64,000 nucleotides of DNA, from the NCBI GenBank assembly GCA_002633005.1, contig NMRA01000788.1:64001-128000 (forward strand), read 5' to 3'. Position numbers and translations under genes: made by a program. The DNA is from Phoronis australis (taxonomy: Eukaryota > Phoronida > Phoronidae). Below are positions 47,898 to 60,279 of the stretch, in pieces; within the stretch, counting starts at the first letter, position 1; the number at the start of each line of letters is the position of its first letter. Under the pieces are notes generated by a model. That model made no database searches, had not been told where the DNA came from, and worked only from the letters and a program-made list of their open reading frames with translations.

Positions 47898-50887
47898 GCA
47901 GTTGCTGTGCTATCACAGAAAAGAGAAACTTCATCGTAAAATATCCTATTCATCAGAATCAGCATCGAGTTATTAACTGTATCAGCAGGTGTATTTATTG
48001 CGTACTGATTTAGCTGCGAACCTATTTTAGTGAATTGGTATGGTCGGGTTTATCAGTTCAGCTAAGTGTCGACCCAGCTTGTTGCGAAGAGGACTTGTGT
48101 CCAGTTCCCTGGTGCACAAGATATGAAGTCCCTTTTGTAATCTGGGGATGATGGACAGCTGAAATGAATCTCGTAATCGTGGAACGCTGAAATATTTCAG
48201 CCTCAAATGGACCAGTGCTCAAACACTGTCCCAGCGCTTGTGCTCTTAGAATCTTGCAGAGTGGAGTACTTAAAAACACTTCGGCTTCGATTTAAAACGC
48301 TACGTATGATTGAGTGTCACCTCGAATACCCAGTGTGATTGTAGTAGTGCAACGTTAGAGCACCAATTGTTAGCATTCCATAATTCTTGGGTCAAAGGTC
48401 ACAGATTCTTATTGCCAAATCCCATGAGTCAATGTGCAATACACAATTCGTGTTTTATGTCACTTTGTTAGCGTGATTTAAGTTATATTGCTTTTTTAGG
48501 TGTGTGTGTGTGCATACCCCAGTAGCATCAGTTTGATGCAAGTAAATGCCCACTTCCTTCCTGGCTTTTTAGCAAGCTGTTGACTTATTTCTTAGGTTCA
48601 TGGGCTTGTCCTTACCTCAAGGATAAAGGTCGTCGCTAGTTATGTTCTTTTTGTTTCGTCTCTGTTCTCTAATGCCTGTTCGCTTGGCTTGATGAGTTTT
48701 CGCTGCATTCCATTTATGATACATTTGACATTATCGCTTTTTAGTTTAGATTTATATATATTTCTAAATATCTACTTATTTTTGTATTAGTTTTTTCTTA
48801 AATTCTTTCCAGTCTCTTGTATTTCCATGTGAATCTCTGTTGATTGAAATTCTGTCACGGACGTTACTTAAACTTACTTAAACAAATCTGTATTGCTGTG
48901 ATGGCAAGAAATTCTCTTGTGTTCATTCCTAGATTTTCAAAACAAATTATTTTCATGAAGAAAACTACTCCAATCAAAGTAATATCTTTCTGTGTAATAT
49001 GTTTGTGTTTCTGACTTTTCTTGATGTTTCAGTTCCATTGTTTGTGCTCTTTTCAATTCCATTTCAAATCTTTTCACGCCTTATGAGAAAAATTTTCTAA
49101 ATTATTTCTCTGTGTTTCATTATTTCTTGTTTTGAGCTTTTCTGAATCAAGATTGTATAGTCTATGACGATATGTTATATAACGGATCTTTATTTGTGGT
49201 TATGGTAATCATTGTTTCTGGTTATGTAACTCGTTGATTGTTGGTTATTGTCATGTTAAAACATAACAAGCATGGCGAAATCAGTGACGTTTTAAGAGCC
49301 ACTGCAGATTGAAAGCTGCAAGCTTAGCTGCATGCCTTAAGTTGATTAATGGTACCCGCACACAGTGAGGCAAAATGCTGACCTGTAAACTACGTTTTAG
49401 TAGTAATTGAAGTTAATATAGAAAACACGGTTATAATGAGTCAGCGAGAGAGATTTGTTGTTGTCAGGTGATGCAGTGCAGTAATTTTCGTTGGTTACTA
49501 AAAGAAATCCTCTTAAGTTCTTAGCTAACCTTGCCTGCATGTTGTGAGGATTTACGCTTGTTAGGTGAAAGAAACCCAACAACTCGCGGCCTTGTTAAAC
49601 AAAATCCCCATGGAGTGTTTTGTCTCTGGTGTGAGCTAGGAGCTGAACTCATTTGCAGTTGAGGCGCGCAACTTTCCATCTGTGGTGGCTCTTAATCATA
49701 TCCCACGTTATTTCAGTTGCCTCGGGGGTGAGGTAGGAAATTCTGGCAAGTTGGAAGTAACTTGTCGTTGTGAGGTGGGCAATCGTTCTTGGGGTCCGTT
49801 TGAATGTCACAAAGCCAAGAGCATTTATAGTTTCAAGTGAGGTGCTGTTAACTGCTGCAATGTTTACAGTAATTCTCCGCTTATTCCCAAATTTGTATTT
49901 TTCCATTCTTCAAAGCTTGATTACTTTGCTACACATAATAGGAGCTTTAACAACTATTATTTTATGACATTTCCACAGTCCAAACCGAGCTAATAACTAT
50001 TTTCTTGATCTTTGTTTTTGTGGAAATCTTGTCTACTACCACATGGTGTGGTAAATAGGTGAAAAATTACCCTGTTTTAACCTCGATAGTTGTAAACTAT
50101 CATGAGATGCTTAAGTTGAAAAGAAAGTGATGCTATGTTGCCCTCATCAAATGTTTATAGCAAGCGTAGTATCCTCTTACAAAGCCTACAAAATTGACGA
50201 GCGAGCGTGACACTTGAGACCAGTTTAACAATAAGTGTGAGGAACGACTGCTCTTATTGAGATGATAGGATCCACTTTGTTGTATGACAGGTAATTGCAT
50301 TAGCTGTATCATGCTTTTATTTCTCAGGGCAGGTGACCGTGCAATATCACAAAATCAGTTTTGTGTGGAATCACTAAAACTGGGTTTAGTATCCTTTAAG
50401 AACGTCTGTCTTGATACAAGATACTGTTTAGTTCTATTAACCATTATAAGAATTTAGTGCTAGGGAATTATGTCAAGGGCATGTTTAATTACCTACACTA
50501 CTGCACTTTGGGATTCGAAATATGTGGCCAGCTTATCCATGATTTTACTTTCAGTACAACGCGTTTTGATTTTGATTAGCTTCTGTTTTGGTTTTTACCT
50601 AGTTGCACTTTGTAATCTGTCCAAGTGTTACAGGAATCTAACAGCTATCATCCATCAATTCATCTGTCCAAATTTGCATTGGTTTGAATTAAATAAAAAG
50701 CTTCTCTGGGTTGGGTGTAAATGAGATGAATTTTGAAGACTGGTTATTCACACGGTAGTGCTAATGAGGACAGTATTCTCATATTAACGGAAGAGAGCAG
50801 AACAAAAATGTGTTCAACAGCATGGGTGTGCTACTACTTGAATGCTTGCTTTGCATGCTAGTAGGGGTGAGGATCATTGTTTCACTA

Positions 50888-50896
50888 GCGCCACCT
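50888..50896 (-). promoter_or_regulatory. CTCF-like core motif (reverse AGGTGGCGC)
   Basis: Reverse strand reads CCAGGTGGCGCTAGTG, the best extended match of the five. Confidence 0.3.
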
Positions 50897-51717
50897 GGTG
50901 AACTTCCATTTTCTTATTATGTGAGGCATTTATGAAGTACCATTCTTACTATTATAAAGATTGGAGCTTACAATGGTGTTATTGTGTATAGTATACAGAT
51001 ATTTTTGTGCTTGCTTGTTTGTGGTTTACATTGTCTTACCTGCTAGATTGTGTATTTATGAAGAAATCTACATTATATACATTAAGGGACTAAATATGAA
51101 TGGACTAGGTCACAAGTTCTGTATTCTGTCGGCCATCGTTAGGAGGAGGCGATTTCCAGAATACTTGGGTCTCCACTACTGGTCCTTAATGGAGATTGTT
51201 CTGTTACATCTTTTATAATTTCAATCCATGGAGAGTTTCAGTGCATACTAAGTGCTAACACTTTCCTATTCTGTTCAAGTAGGTGTACTATTGCTTTCTG
51301 CAAAATCCAGAGACGTGATTTTAGTGTCATTAGCAGGCCCCCGTGTGTTGACAAATAGTCCCGTCAGTGAAATTGATGTGATGTGCTGACTTGAGATTTG
51401 AAGCCTCAGAGTGTATACGATGTAGAAAAAACGAAACATACACTGGACATTGGCAGCCTAGAAAAACCATCTCTCTAGGGATTGTAATCCCGGATTTGTT
51501 ATACATAGATTGTTATGTGGATTGTCGGGCGTTGCTCCTCGCAACTAATTGTGTTATCGGTAATTTAAAGTAACTGAGCTACTGAACTGTCGATCGATAG
51601 GAACTCGTCCCGGGAACATCTTTGTTGAGAGGTGGTTTTCTTTGTCACTGTTCTCCAGTGATATCGTTAAGTATGTGTTGTGATGTATAAAGAATGAACT
51701 ACAGTACATGTAAGAGT

Positions 51718-51723
51718 AATAAA
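51718..51723 (+). terminator. Candidate poly(A) signal AATAAA
   Basis: AATAAA followed within 10 nt by AGTGTTGTTTT, a GU-rich downstream element. It is a candidate 3' end for syt1; the alternative at 50692 is equally possible. Transcript data would decide. Confidence 0.3.
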
Positions 51724-52395
51724 ACAAGTGTTGTTTTATCTACACGTGCCTAAAGATGTTTTCATTGCACACTTGCAAATACAAGTTGAGCGTGCACAGA
51801 CCTAGAAGTCATAGTCTTGCCTGACGCTTTTGTTCTGACACATACCAATACCGAACGACATGTTAAAAGAATCCTGCCACCATCCTTGATCGCTTGACAC
51901 CGGGTTGCCCATAGGTACCCATGGTAAGGTTTGTTACAGTGTTGTCGCTGTTAGTAGTTCAATCTTGGGATTGCGCCTCTAAGTCTAAATAACAGTTCCT
52001 TCAAAAGGGAACTTCCACCTTAGCAGACCACCTACTACAATAAAACAGGCCCCGGTTTGTTCCTTTTTCACTTGAGGTGTGAAGATGGACTTGCAAAGAG
52101 CTGACAATTTCTGGCGTTATTTCTCAAGGCCATGCTCCGCGTTTACTTGACTGAAGCCGCCGTGGGAAGTCATTTGTTGATCTGGGTCTTATCCGAAGTC
52201 GGCAGGCGTTTGAATTTGACTAGACCAATTTCATGACGACAAATAGTCTAACTTGATACATTTATTGCTCAGGGAATGTAACAAATGGCAAGTCTGAGGC
52301 TGTGCGTCTCAGGTATAGTCTTTAAAAAAGTAAATGAACGAGAGCGTTTTTTAAATGGCCAGTCATACCTGGCAGAGAAATAATATCAATGACAT

Positions 52396-52551
52396 AGAAA
52401 ATCCTACACTAGTCTCAGGTTTATGACGGGCAAAACCTCTTGGAAATTTCGTCAAAATCTCGACTGGAGGCTTGCCGAGGAAAGTTTTGACGAAATTTCC
52501 TGGAAGTTTGCCCATGTCGTACATCTGAGACGAATGTATGATTTTTTCTCC
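52396..52551. repeat. Hairpin MITE, about 155 bp
   Basis: GGAAATTTCGTCAAAA (52442-52457) pairs perfectly with TTTTGACGAAATTTCC (52485-52500). Weaker pairing extends outward through the blocks gtctcag, gacgggcaaa and agaaaatc to the stated ends. Confidence 0.7.
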
Positions 52552-53029
52552 CATGAACCGTAAAAACGATATTTTTACCAGCGCTGTAGAGGTAAGTAGG
52601 CGCCCAAAGCCCTCCGTATCACCTTGAGTACTGAGCGCAACTTACGGTGCGTATAGGCGCTACGCCGTTCAAGTGCCAAAAGATGGTTGGCTGCGCTTAC
52701 GTGCGCCTACGCCCCACTACAGCACCATTTCGACTTCGCCAAACTACCACTTCCCACCACCATCACCACCAACTCCGTTAACACCCCTCCGGAAGCCCCA
52801 ATGCCCACCCGGATTACAGAATTTTCTAACTTCAGGCTGCAATTAAATTCACTCGGTTGAAATATCATTTCTTTGAAGATTAGATTCTAACCATCGGAAG
52901 TAGTCCTTTAGTGTAATTCGAAAATAGGGGTCTTCACGTTCTTCAAAATTCAACCCTTTCGATGGCGGTCAATCCTATTGTATTTTGCTCACACTTTTTT
53001 GGTTGTTTGGGTCGAATGTCTTGATACTG

Positions 53030-53145
53030 CATGGGCGGCGCACTTTTTTCAGTGCTGCTCTGCTCATGGTCTATAGGCGGCGCTCCATGACAGGGGGGCT
53101 GGGGGGCTTTAGCCTCCCACTTTTTTCAGTGCTGTGCCGCCCATG
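53030..53145. mobile_element. 116-bp MITE with TACTG duplication
   Basis: Ends CATGGGCGGC and GCCGCCCATG are exact inverted repeats. TACTG lies at 53025-53029 and 53146-53150. Internally CACTTTTTTCAGTGCTG occurs twice in direct orientation. Confidence 0.8.
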
Positions 53146-53173
53146 TACTGCTGTCAGTGCTGGCCACGAATGT

Positions 53174-53325
53174 CAGGGGCGGATCCAGGATTTTGAGTTT
53201 GGGGGGTCGGCGCAGAATATCATTAGCCAGGATTTTTCCCGTCAGACATTCGCACCTCCGAACTGCCTAATGGAATCTGAGAATTTTAGGGGGGGGGGCA
53301 TGGCCCCCCTCTAAATCCGCCACTG
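53174..53325. mobile_element. 152-bp hAT-like MITE with AATGT duplication
   Basis: The left end CAGGGGCGGATCCAGG and right end (complement CAGTGGCGGATTTAGA) are inverted copies with a few changes. AATGT lies at 53169-53173 and 53326-53330. CAGNGGCGGATC ends are widespread hAT-type MITE ends in animals. Confidence 0.8.
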
Positions 53326-55853
53326 AATGTCTTGTATTTTTATGAATTTGGAATCTCAAATTCCCTCGTGAATTCTTGGCAGTGTCGGATTTACATGTAT
53401 AGAGGGACAAAGGGACATTTCCCCTGAACTGCTTCACCGAGAGAGGGTCCTATCTGAAATGGGACACCGTAAGATGAAAGGCTAAACATCATTGAGCTTG
53501 GAACACGATTGACACTTCATTCCACTTTCCTGTTGTCCCCGACGATGCAGGAAGTGACCTTCAACATGAAAGCCGGTTGCACGATTTCACAAAAAGCAGC
53601 AAAATGGAGGTAATCGATTCCAACATTAGGCCCTCTCTCCGTGTGTAATTTGTCGATAAAAACACAAAAAGGGTGGCCACTTGAATATCATCAATGTCCA
53701 CCGGCACCTTCAAGGGCGGGGCCCCTAAATATGAAAATATCTATAGTTTTTAGAAAATCAGGAAATGCGCAGCAATTCATGTTATCTGTCAGGTTGTCAA
53801 TTATTCTCAAGTGATACGCAGTTTCGACAAAAATGTTGTCTCCGTTATCCCATTCGCATTCTTAAAATTGACTGATTGAATTTAAAAATACATTAAGTCA
53901 GTACGCTCCGCAAGAGCTTCGCTTTACAAATGTTCTCGATTTTTCGAAATATATGTAACGAGAATGAACGGTTACGCGCGCATTTTCAAGTGCGTTTAGA
54001 CGACCTGTACTGCACAAACGGAGACCCTAACAATGTCCTGACCAGGCCGGGTCCTCAAAACGTAAACCATGCACTGTTGTTAAATGTTCTCTTAGAATTT
54101 TCTCTCTTATTCGTATTTCGATGTCTTTCTTTTCTCTATTGTCCCCGGCCCCACGCCTATGTCGGTTACAACGGTGTAACCCTGACGCCTGAAAATTTTT
54201 GGGGGGCCCGTGCCCCCCGCCCCCCCCCCCCCCGCTTCCTACGGCCCTGACCAGTCGTGTCGTAACTCATTCCAGGTCATGTGAGAAAAAAGATTTCTAC
54301 TCTATAAAGACTGTAGATTTTAGAATATGGGTCCCTCATAGCCGTTGTGGAAATTTAGTGAGACATTCATTCAAATTATGAATCTCTATTGAGCCGTTTA
54401 ATGCAATTCAGGATGCAGCGATATTTACAAAAATGTGATAAACTAATAGTCCGAAATTTGCAGATACAGGTGTTCTGATAGCTGAAAATAGTCAAACATC
54501 AATTATGTAGCTTTGAAATGTAGGATAGCTCATTACATTGGTTGCACTGTAGGACGTTCTGTAAAAGTTTTGAAATAAACTCACTTCTTCCGAAAGTAAA
54601 AATTAGTGACCCTGATACATGTAGTGCAGGTTACTTTAAACAAGAGACATTGGAACACATTTTACCTTTGTTGTGTTACTAAAGAAAGTTTACTCTAGAA
54701 AGTAACAATATTCATAACAGAGAGACGATGTTTTTTGAACACCTGTCTCATAGTTGTCAAGGTCAACATTCGATCGAAAAGGAAAAGAAACGGGGCAACT
54801 GGATTGAAAAGCGGAGCTTCCGGATAAAAAGTGGGACACAGTTGGCTTAAGCCAAAGCACAAGGGTGAAATGTGCACCGCAACACACGGCACAAAAACGT
54901 TCAGACAGCGTTTTTTTTGTCGAACGGGACACGTAACTCCCAAAAGTGCTCAACAGCGTTTTTTAGTCGAATGGGAAATTGCGAGTATCGTAAAAAACCA
55001 TGAAACGTCCAGTCCTTTTCTTTTTAGTGGAACGGAAAAATAGGGCTATGTCGCGTGGGAAATTGCAAAGGTATGTGTGATAGATAAATGTCAATTTCGC
55101 CGTGTGTCAAAAAGCGGGCGTTTTAATGGTGTGCTGGGATGGCGGAAATTTTCGATAAGTGGGACAGTCCGCACAGAGCAGGCCAATTAGAAAGTACCCT
55201 GTCTGCTGTCAGCAACACAACTGGTTAGTATTATTCTACAAGAATTAACAAAAAAAAAAGATGCGCATAAAGAGTGACCAGTGTAACTGTCGTATTTGTT
55301 GACAAATTTTTCGAGAAATCGGTGGTTGTCTGGAACCGCGGCTATAGTTTCGGGTACGCAAGCTCTTGAATAATACAATGCACGGGTAACGTGCAAGAGT
55401 TGAATTCCATGGCTAGAGTTCTATGGTTTTGGGTACCCTTGCCGCTGTAAAAAATTTCACGAGAAAGGGTTACCTTTTACACCTGAACCTGTTACGCTCT
55501 TTATGACATTCACCAGGAAGAGTGTCAAGAAGATAAACTGACAAAACCATAAAACATCATTGTACTAGCGATGTCTATGGACAAAACCACTCTTTAGTGG
55601 GGGGAGGGTGTAAAAAAGTAATGCAAGGACTCGAGACTCGTCCTAGGGCTACCGATACGACTAGGCGGTTGCGACCAGAAACCCAGAGGCGCGAAGAAAT
55701 AGCATCACTACAGAATTCAGTAGCCTAAACGGAACATCGTCTCGGTAACTAGTTGGTTACAATTCCATCTAGTCCCGGCAGAGTGCTACGAACCATAGGA
55801 TACTCCATTCGGACGGGAGGGTCCTGAATAGGGAAGGGTGACGCAAACTTATT

Positions 55854-55874
55854 ACTTGGCGAAATTCGCCAAGT
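55854..55874. repeat. 21-nt perfect palindrome
   Basis: ACTTGGCGAA-A-TTCGCCAAGT is a perfect inverted repeat with a single central base. No obvious longer element around it could be delimited. Confidence 0.7.
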
Positions 55875-57200
55875 ATGTTGTTTACTACTCGTATTCTGCC
55901 TCCGAGACTGCGGAAGGAAAATAGACGAAAAAATGACACTTTTAAGTAAATTTATAGCCTACTTGAAAATTAGTCGAATTTTGCTCCCATTATTTTTGCC
56001 GACTTTCGACGAGAAAAACGTCGTAATTTTTTGAAAACTCCTTTCAAATGCCAAACAAAGAATGTGAAAATCTTTGTAAAATGGCACCTGACCAATATCG
56101 GAAAAATAGTTTGACAAAATTTGAAATGTGCCAGTGTCACGGGCAAACTGTCAACCGGCGCCCGAACAATGAGCATTTCTTTTGAAGATCGTTATTATGA
56201 AAGCTTTACTTAGAAACGTGGTCATTTCGAGTAGGTGTAGATTGTACTGTCAGACATTGTTAGGATTATGAGTTTTATTTTCCATAAGTATCGTAGAGGG
56301 AATTTCTTTCTCAGAGTAGGCCTTCGGTGACAGTGGGCGGTTTGACCGATACCGTCAGAGGGGCTTTGCATTGTCTCGTCCAGAGGGAGACCAGCCTATA
56401 GGTAGGCTAAAATTGAGTATTGTCAGCAAACAGCTCTTCAGAGCTAATGTTGATTGTATATGAAATCTCAATTAACAAATTTTCACGTAGATGTATGAAA
56501 TTCGGACAAAGTCATGTCACGTGCGCCTCCACTGAACTGAAACCAGCAGCCAATGAACCTCGAGCGAACAGGACGGCCAATGAAGTGGCATTACTAACGT
56601 GGTAGACCGTAACCAGGGGCTTACGATATCGACCCACTCTGGTGTTTACTACGTCGATGTACACCTAAATCATACCAAATATGATGAGCTCATCCAGTTC
56701 TCTAGACATGTTTCGCTGCAATCCCCGTGGCCTTTGTTCCGCCTAAGTAAACCAAAGGCGGTCCAGCTCATTTGGAAAAGCAGTGACAAAGTACCGGGGT
56801 CGATCAAGTAAATATCAAGCTATTACTTATATTAAATTTAATATTATCACCCAAAAATATTTTAATTTAACAGAAAAATATAACTGTTGTACATAGAGGT
56901 ATGTTTAATTGCTCGGAAACATGAGTAACACACTTTAAAAAGAAAACGTAAAAGAAGCACCCCCTTACAAAGTGGACCAGTCGTTAGATGTCCCATCTGT
57001 TTTCATTCATTCGGCTTCACCAAAGTTATTCTGTGTTTGCGCGACCTGAAAAGTAGGTCACTATTTGGGGAATCCAATTATTGCACCTCAAGGAATATCA
57101 AACAATGTAGAAAATGTGAAGCGGGCTTCTGTAACCTATGCCTGTTCTACATCGTGACTGTGGTGGAAGCTTTTTTCAACGCAACAGGTGAAGACCAGAG

Positions 57201-57294
57201 ATGATGGTGGACACAACGCGTCCCGTATTTATCGTCTGCTGGTGGTCGTGTCTGTTCGCTTTGTCTTTGGAGTTTGGGAATTTCAGTCAGACAG
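57201..57294 (+). CDS. Secreted TSPN/LamG-domain protein, exon 1 (signal peptide)
   Basis: Reads MMVDTTRPVFIVCWWSCLFA, then LSLEFGNFSQT plus one base of Gly32. Residues about 9-22 (VFIVCWWSCLFALS) form a hydrophobic signal-peptide core after an N-terminal Arg, with cleavage likely soon after. A second in-frame ATG is at 57204. The donor ACAG|GTTTGT leaves phase 1, which exactly fits the exon at 63130 (GGA completed across the junction). The role of a start exon is inferred from this frame match and the signal peptide. Two CCAAT boxes (56549, 56575) and a CACGTG (56518) lie upstream but no promoter can be fixed. Confidence 0.7.
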
Positions 57295-60065
57295 GTTTGT
57301 TGTCATTATCATTAGGCCTATGCACGAGGATCCATTGAAGTCTTAGTAGCACTTCGCTGCAGAAACCTGAAACCTATGTCGTGATTCATAGATCCGGACC
57401 TGGAAAAATTCTTAAATCATTGAGGAGAAATCTTAAAAGATGACAGGGCCTAAGCCTAACTCTAAGGCAAAAGTGGCTCACGAAACGAGTCATTTTGAGC
57501 GGGCTGGAGAAATCCGATGAGTGGCTTCAGTCTCAGTCACAAAACCCTTCCTTCAAATTCCGCTCATGGATGTTTTAATGTCCAGATTGCCCCACTACAG
57601 AGGGTGCCTTTTCTGATTTAATTTCCTGCACTTTCAGCTTAGGAACTTGGGTTGAGCTAGGAACTGGTTCCTAGGGTTGAGGTAGGCTCAGCTTAGGAAC
57701 CAATAAGGACAACATGAGATTGACTCCTAGATTTACAACGGAACTCTTCAGAAAAAAAGAAGGGTTTCGTATTTTATTGCTGGGTTCACGACTAACGAGA
57801 ATTTCCGAAAATAGGACCACCCAAAAGCCCGCCCATGGCCGTATCTTCGGTAACTGCATGTTTTGGAAACCTGCTACATGGTCCTAAAATAATTATGGCT
57901 CAATGTAAAATTTTGTTTCTTTTGTCAAGAGATAATAATTTTTGAGATTTCGATTTCACTCAAATGACTAACATTTAACAAGGGATTGGGTGACTTTGTA
58001 ACTACAGTACTGAATTAGCATGTGAAGGACAGTTTTAAGGCTATGTGTTTGCTGTTCATGCGAAATAATTATGTAGGCCTACTAGGAATAAAATTCTTAC
58101 TGTCCACTGGTAAGACACAACTTCATACTACATAAATTAAAAAACCCTTTATTTCAAGCAGTTTCCTTTAAATACGTCCGGGTATATACTTGGTTTCATT
58201 TCACATTTTTGAAAGGCCGTTATCCGAATATTCGCACATGGGCCTATTTTTGGAAATTCCTGGTACAATTCAATGGGTGTATTCAGTTTTAGTTCAATAG
58301 ATAAGAGTATTTAGTTTTTAACAAAAATGATCATGGAAAGTAACAACAGAGTGATTTTTTGCAGAAGCTCCCATCAAATGTGTCTTTAATTTTTCAATAG
58401 TACCAACACAGAGGGCAGGGTTTTATCTTCTTAACAAGGCAGAAAGTTTCCCAATGGCCCGCTCTGTCAAAGCTATGATTGTTGAGTAACCCTGTCCTTC
58501 TAACGGCATCTGCTATTTGAAAACAGCTGGACTGGATGAACATCATTGCTGTGCAAGAACTTTTGTGTCAATCAGGAGTTATTCACCTCCTTGTGAACAT
58601 TTTTCACAATTTGTTTTAAAGTCATAAATATATTCTTTTACATTTGTGCAGCCTCATGTTAATGCGTTTTTAATCTTGTATCATTTTCACGGATGGGTCC
58701 TTAATGTACCATTAGATCCTAAAAAGTCCAGGACTGTTTATTCCATTTCCTGAGACGGAGCAGGGTCAAGAAGTGACTAGTCCACTTGAATAGCATCTTG
58801 TTGACATATGGCATGGTGAAATTAGTGAGCAAAACACCAGGCAGTGTATATTCTGTATATACACACTTGGTGGTACTATGTAAAGCTGCATGTAACTAAT
58901 TGAGCTCTGACACAAACCTGTAGGGAAAAGACAATGGTGTGTTTGTTGTAAATTCCATCTCCTTACCGCTGTTGAAGCCTAAAGCTATAAACCTGCCTTT
59001 CCTGTTGAAATTTCACTTAGACCAGTGACTTTATGAAATGGGTCTCAAATTGTTGCGTAATGAAATTGGAGATGATTTTTCATGGCCTCCAATGCATTGA
59101 CAGATGGTTATTGCTTACGAGCAGCTCTACAATTTGGTTTTTCCCAAGTTGTCATGTTATGATATGCATCCTGCATGGTCTCACGGAATAATGAACTCTC
59201 TGTTCAAACCTAGAAAATATTTTCATCTGCAGAGGAACAAGTTGAGACCAATTTAAAAGCGCCGAGGGGTCTAAATCAAAAGTTCGGGTTGATGTCCGCC
59301 TTAAGGAGGTTCCTTTCCAGTCACTGGCTATATGATGTGAATGAGAAATATGCTTTGCTGAAGTAAAAATTCTCAAATTTGGGACAACTTTTATAATTTG
59401 CGACTCCAAAACTCAAACGGAAATTGAAATTTTCTTGTGTAAAATGTCATGAATTTAGGAAAAATATGGCAAACAAGGTGTAAAAAATGAGGTTCACCAA
59501 GCAAATGTTATTTTTTTTAAAGTGCTTTACAATAGACACCTTCAAGCAATATTTTGAGAAACTGTGGCCATTCACAACGCTTTGGGAACCATTTGAGACA
59601 TGAAGAAGAATAATGTCTCATAATTTTTGTCTGAAGTTATTTTGTACATTGTGTTGCTTTTTGATGTTTATTTGATTTTTATTTTTTTTTCAAAAATGTG
59701 AATTGGCAGTGCCTTTGGTATATTTTAAATGTAAGTGCTTGTAGTCATTGCTTGGAAGCATGGTATGTTGTAGACAGGAAATGTTTTTCTTCATTCACTC
59801 TGTAATCACTTGACCTGGTTTTCACTATTTGACTCCCAATAGTGAAGAGGATTAGTTCATTGGTCTATTGTAGATGTATTCTCATGAGTTTAGGCCAACC
59901 CATGGGCATAAGCCTCCAGCACACACCTTTTGCCTCTTTTCATTTCCAGGCTCAACTTACAATGTTATACAATGGATACATGATAATATCAGGATATTTA
60001 GTCTGGTTTGGGTCAAGTCTTGCTTATCTGGCATCAGGACAGTGACCGTTAAAAAACAACACCAC

Positions 60066-60180
60066 TGTAAAATCTCACCAATTTCGGACAAATAATAATG
60101 ACCAAAATTGCACATTTTTCAGTTTTCAAGGTCTTGTTTAGAACATAGTTGTGAATGTCCAAAATTTTTCAAAGATACTT
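60066..60180 (+). repeat. Dispersed repeat copy (clear example)
   Basis: Begins taaaatctcaccaatttcgg and continues acaaataataatgaccaaaa, then a TTTTTCAGTTTTCAA tail; aligns with 28866-28980. Confidence 0.55.
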
Positions 60181-60279
60181 TCTGTTAATGCCTAATATGC
60201 AGAATTAAAATATGGCAAAGCCTCATTCTAGTACTCAAAGTACTGTATTCATTAAAAAATGGAAGAAAATGTCACCTAT

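Larger units (their letters stand above)
47898..51740 (+). other. syt1: Probable syt1 3' UTR and flank
   Basis: No coding exon was recognised for 3.8 kb after the stop. AATAAA sites at 50692 and 51718, each followed by GT-rich sequence, are candidate ends; Syt1 messages commonly have long 3' UTRs. A CA/TG microsatellite (gtgtgtgtgtg) lies near 48501. A reverse AGGTGGCGC motif is at 50888. Confidence 0.45.
51741..57200. other. Intergenic, cluster of small inverted-repeat elements
   Basis: Between syt1 and the next gene. It holds the hairpin at 52396-52551, two small elements with 5-bp duplications (53030-53145, 53174-53325), a hAT-like left end CAGTGTCGGATTTAC at about 53382, a hAT-like right end (GCTTCCTACGGCCCTG) at about 54234-54249 beside a long C-run, and a palindrome at 55854-55874. 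Open frames here (for example 52985-53314 and 53930-54250) run through these elements and are not credible genes. Confidence 0.5.

Noticed and set aside
54043-54249. A complete MITE bounded by ACCAG duplications
   Set aside because: ACCAG does occur on both sides, but the inner ends (GCCGGGTCC and GGCCCTG) pair too poorly to accept as terminal inverted repeats.
52985-54250. ORFs of 109 and 106 codons
   Set aside because: They run through MITE ends and poly-G/C tracts, which explains their open frames.
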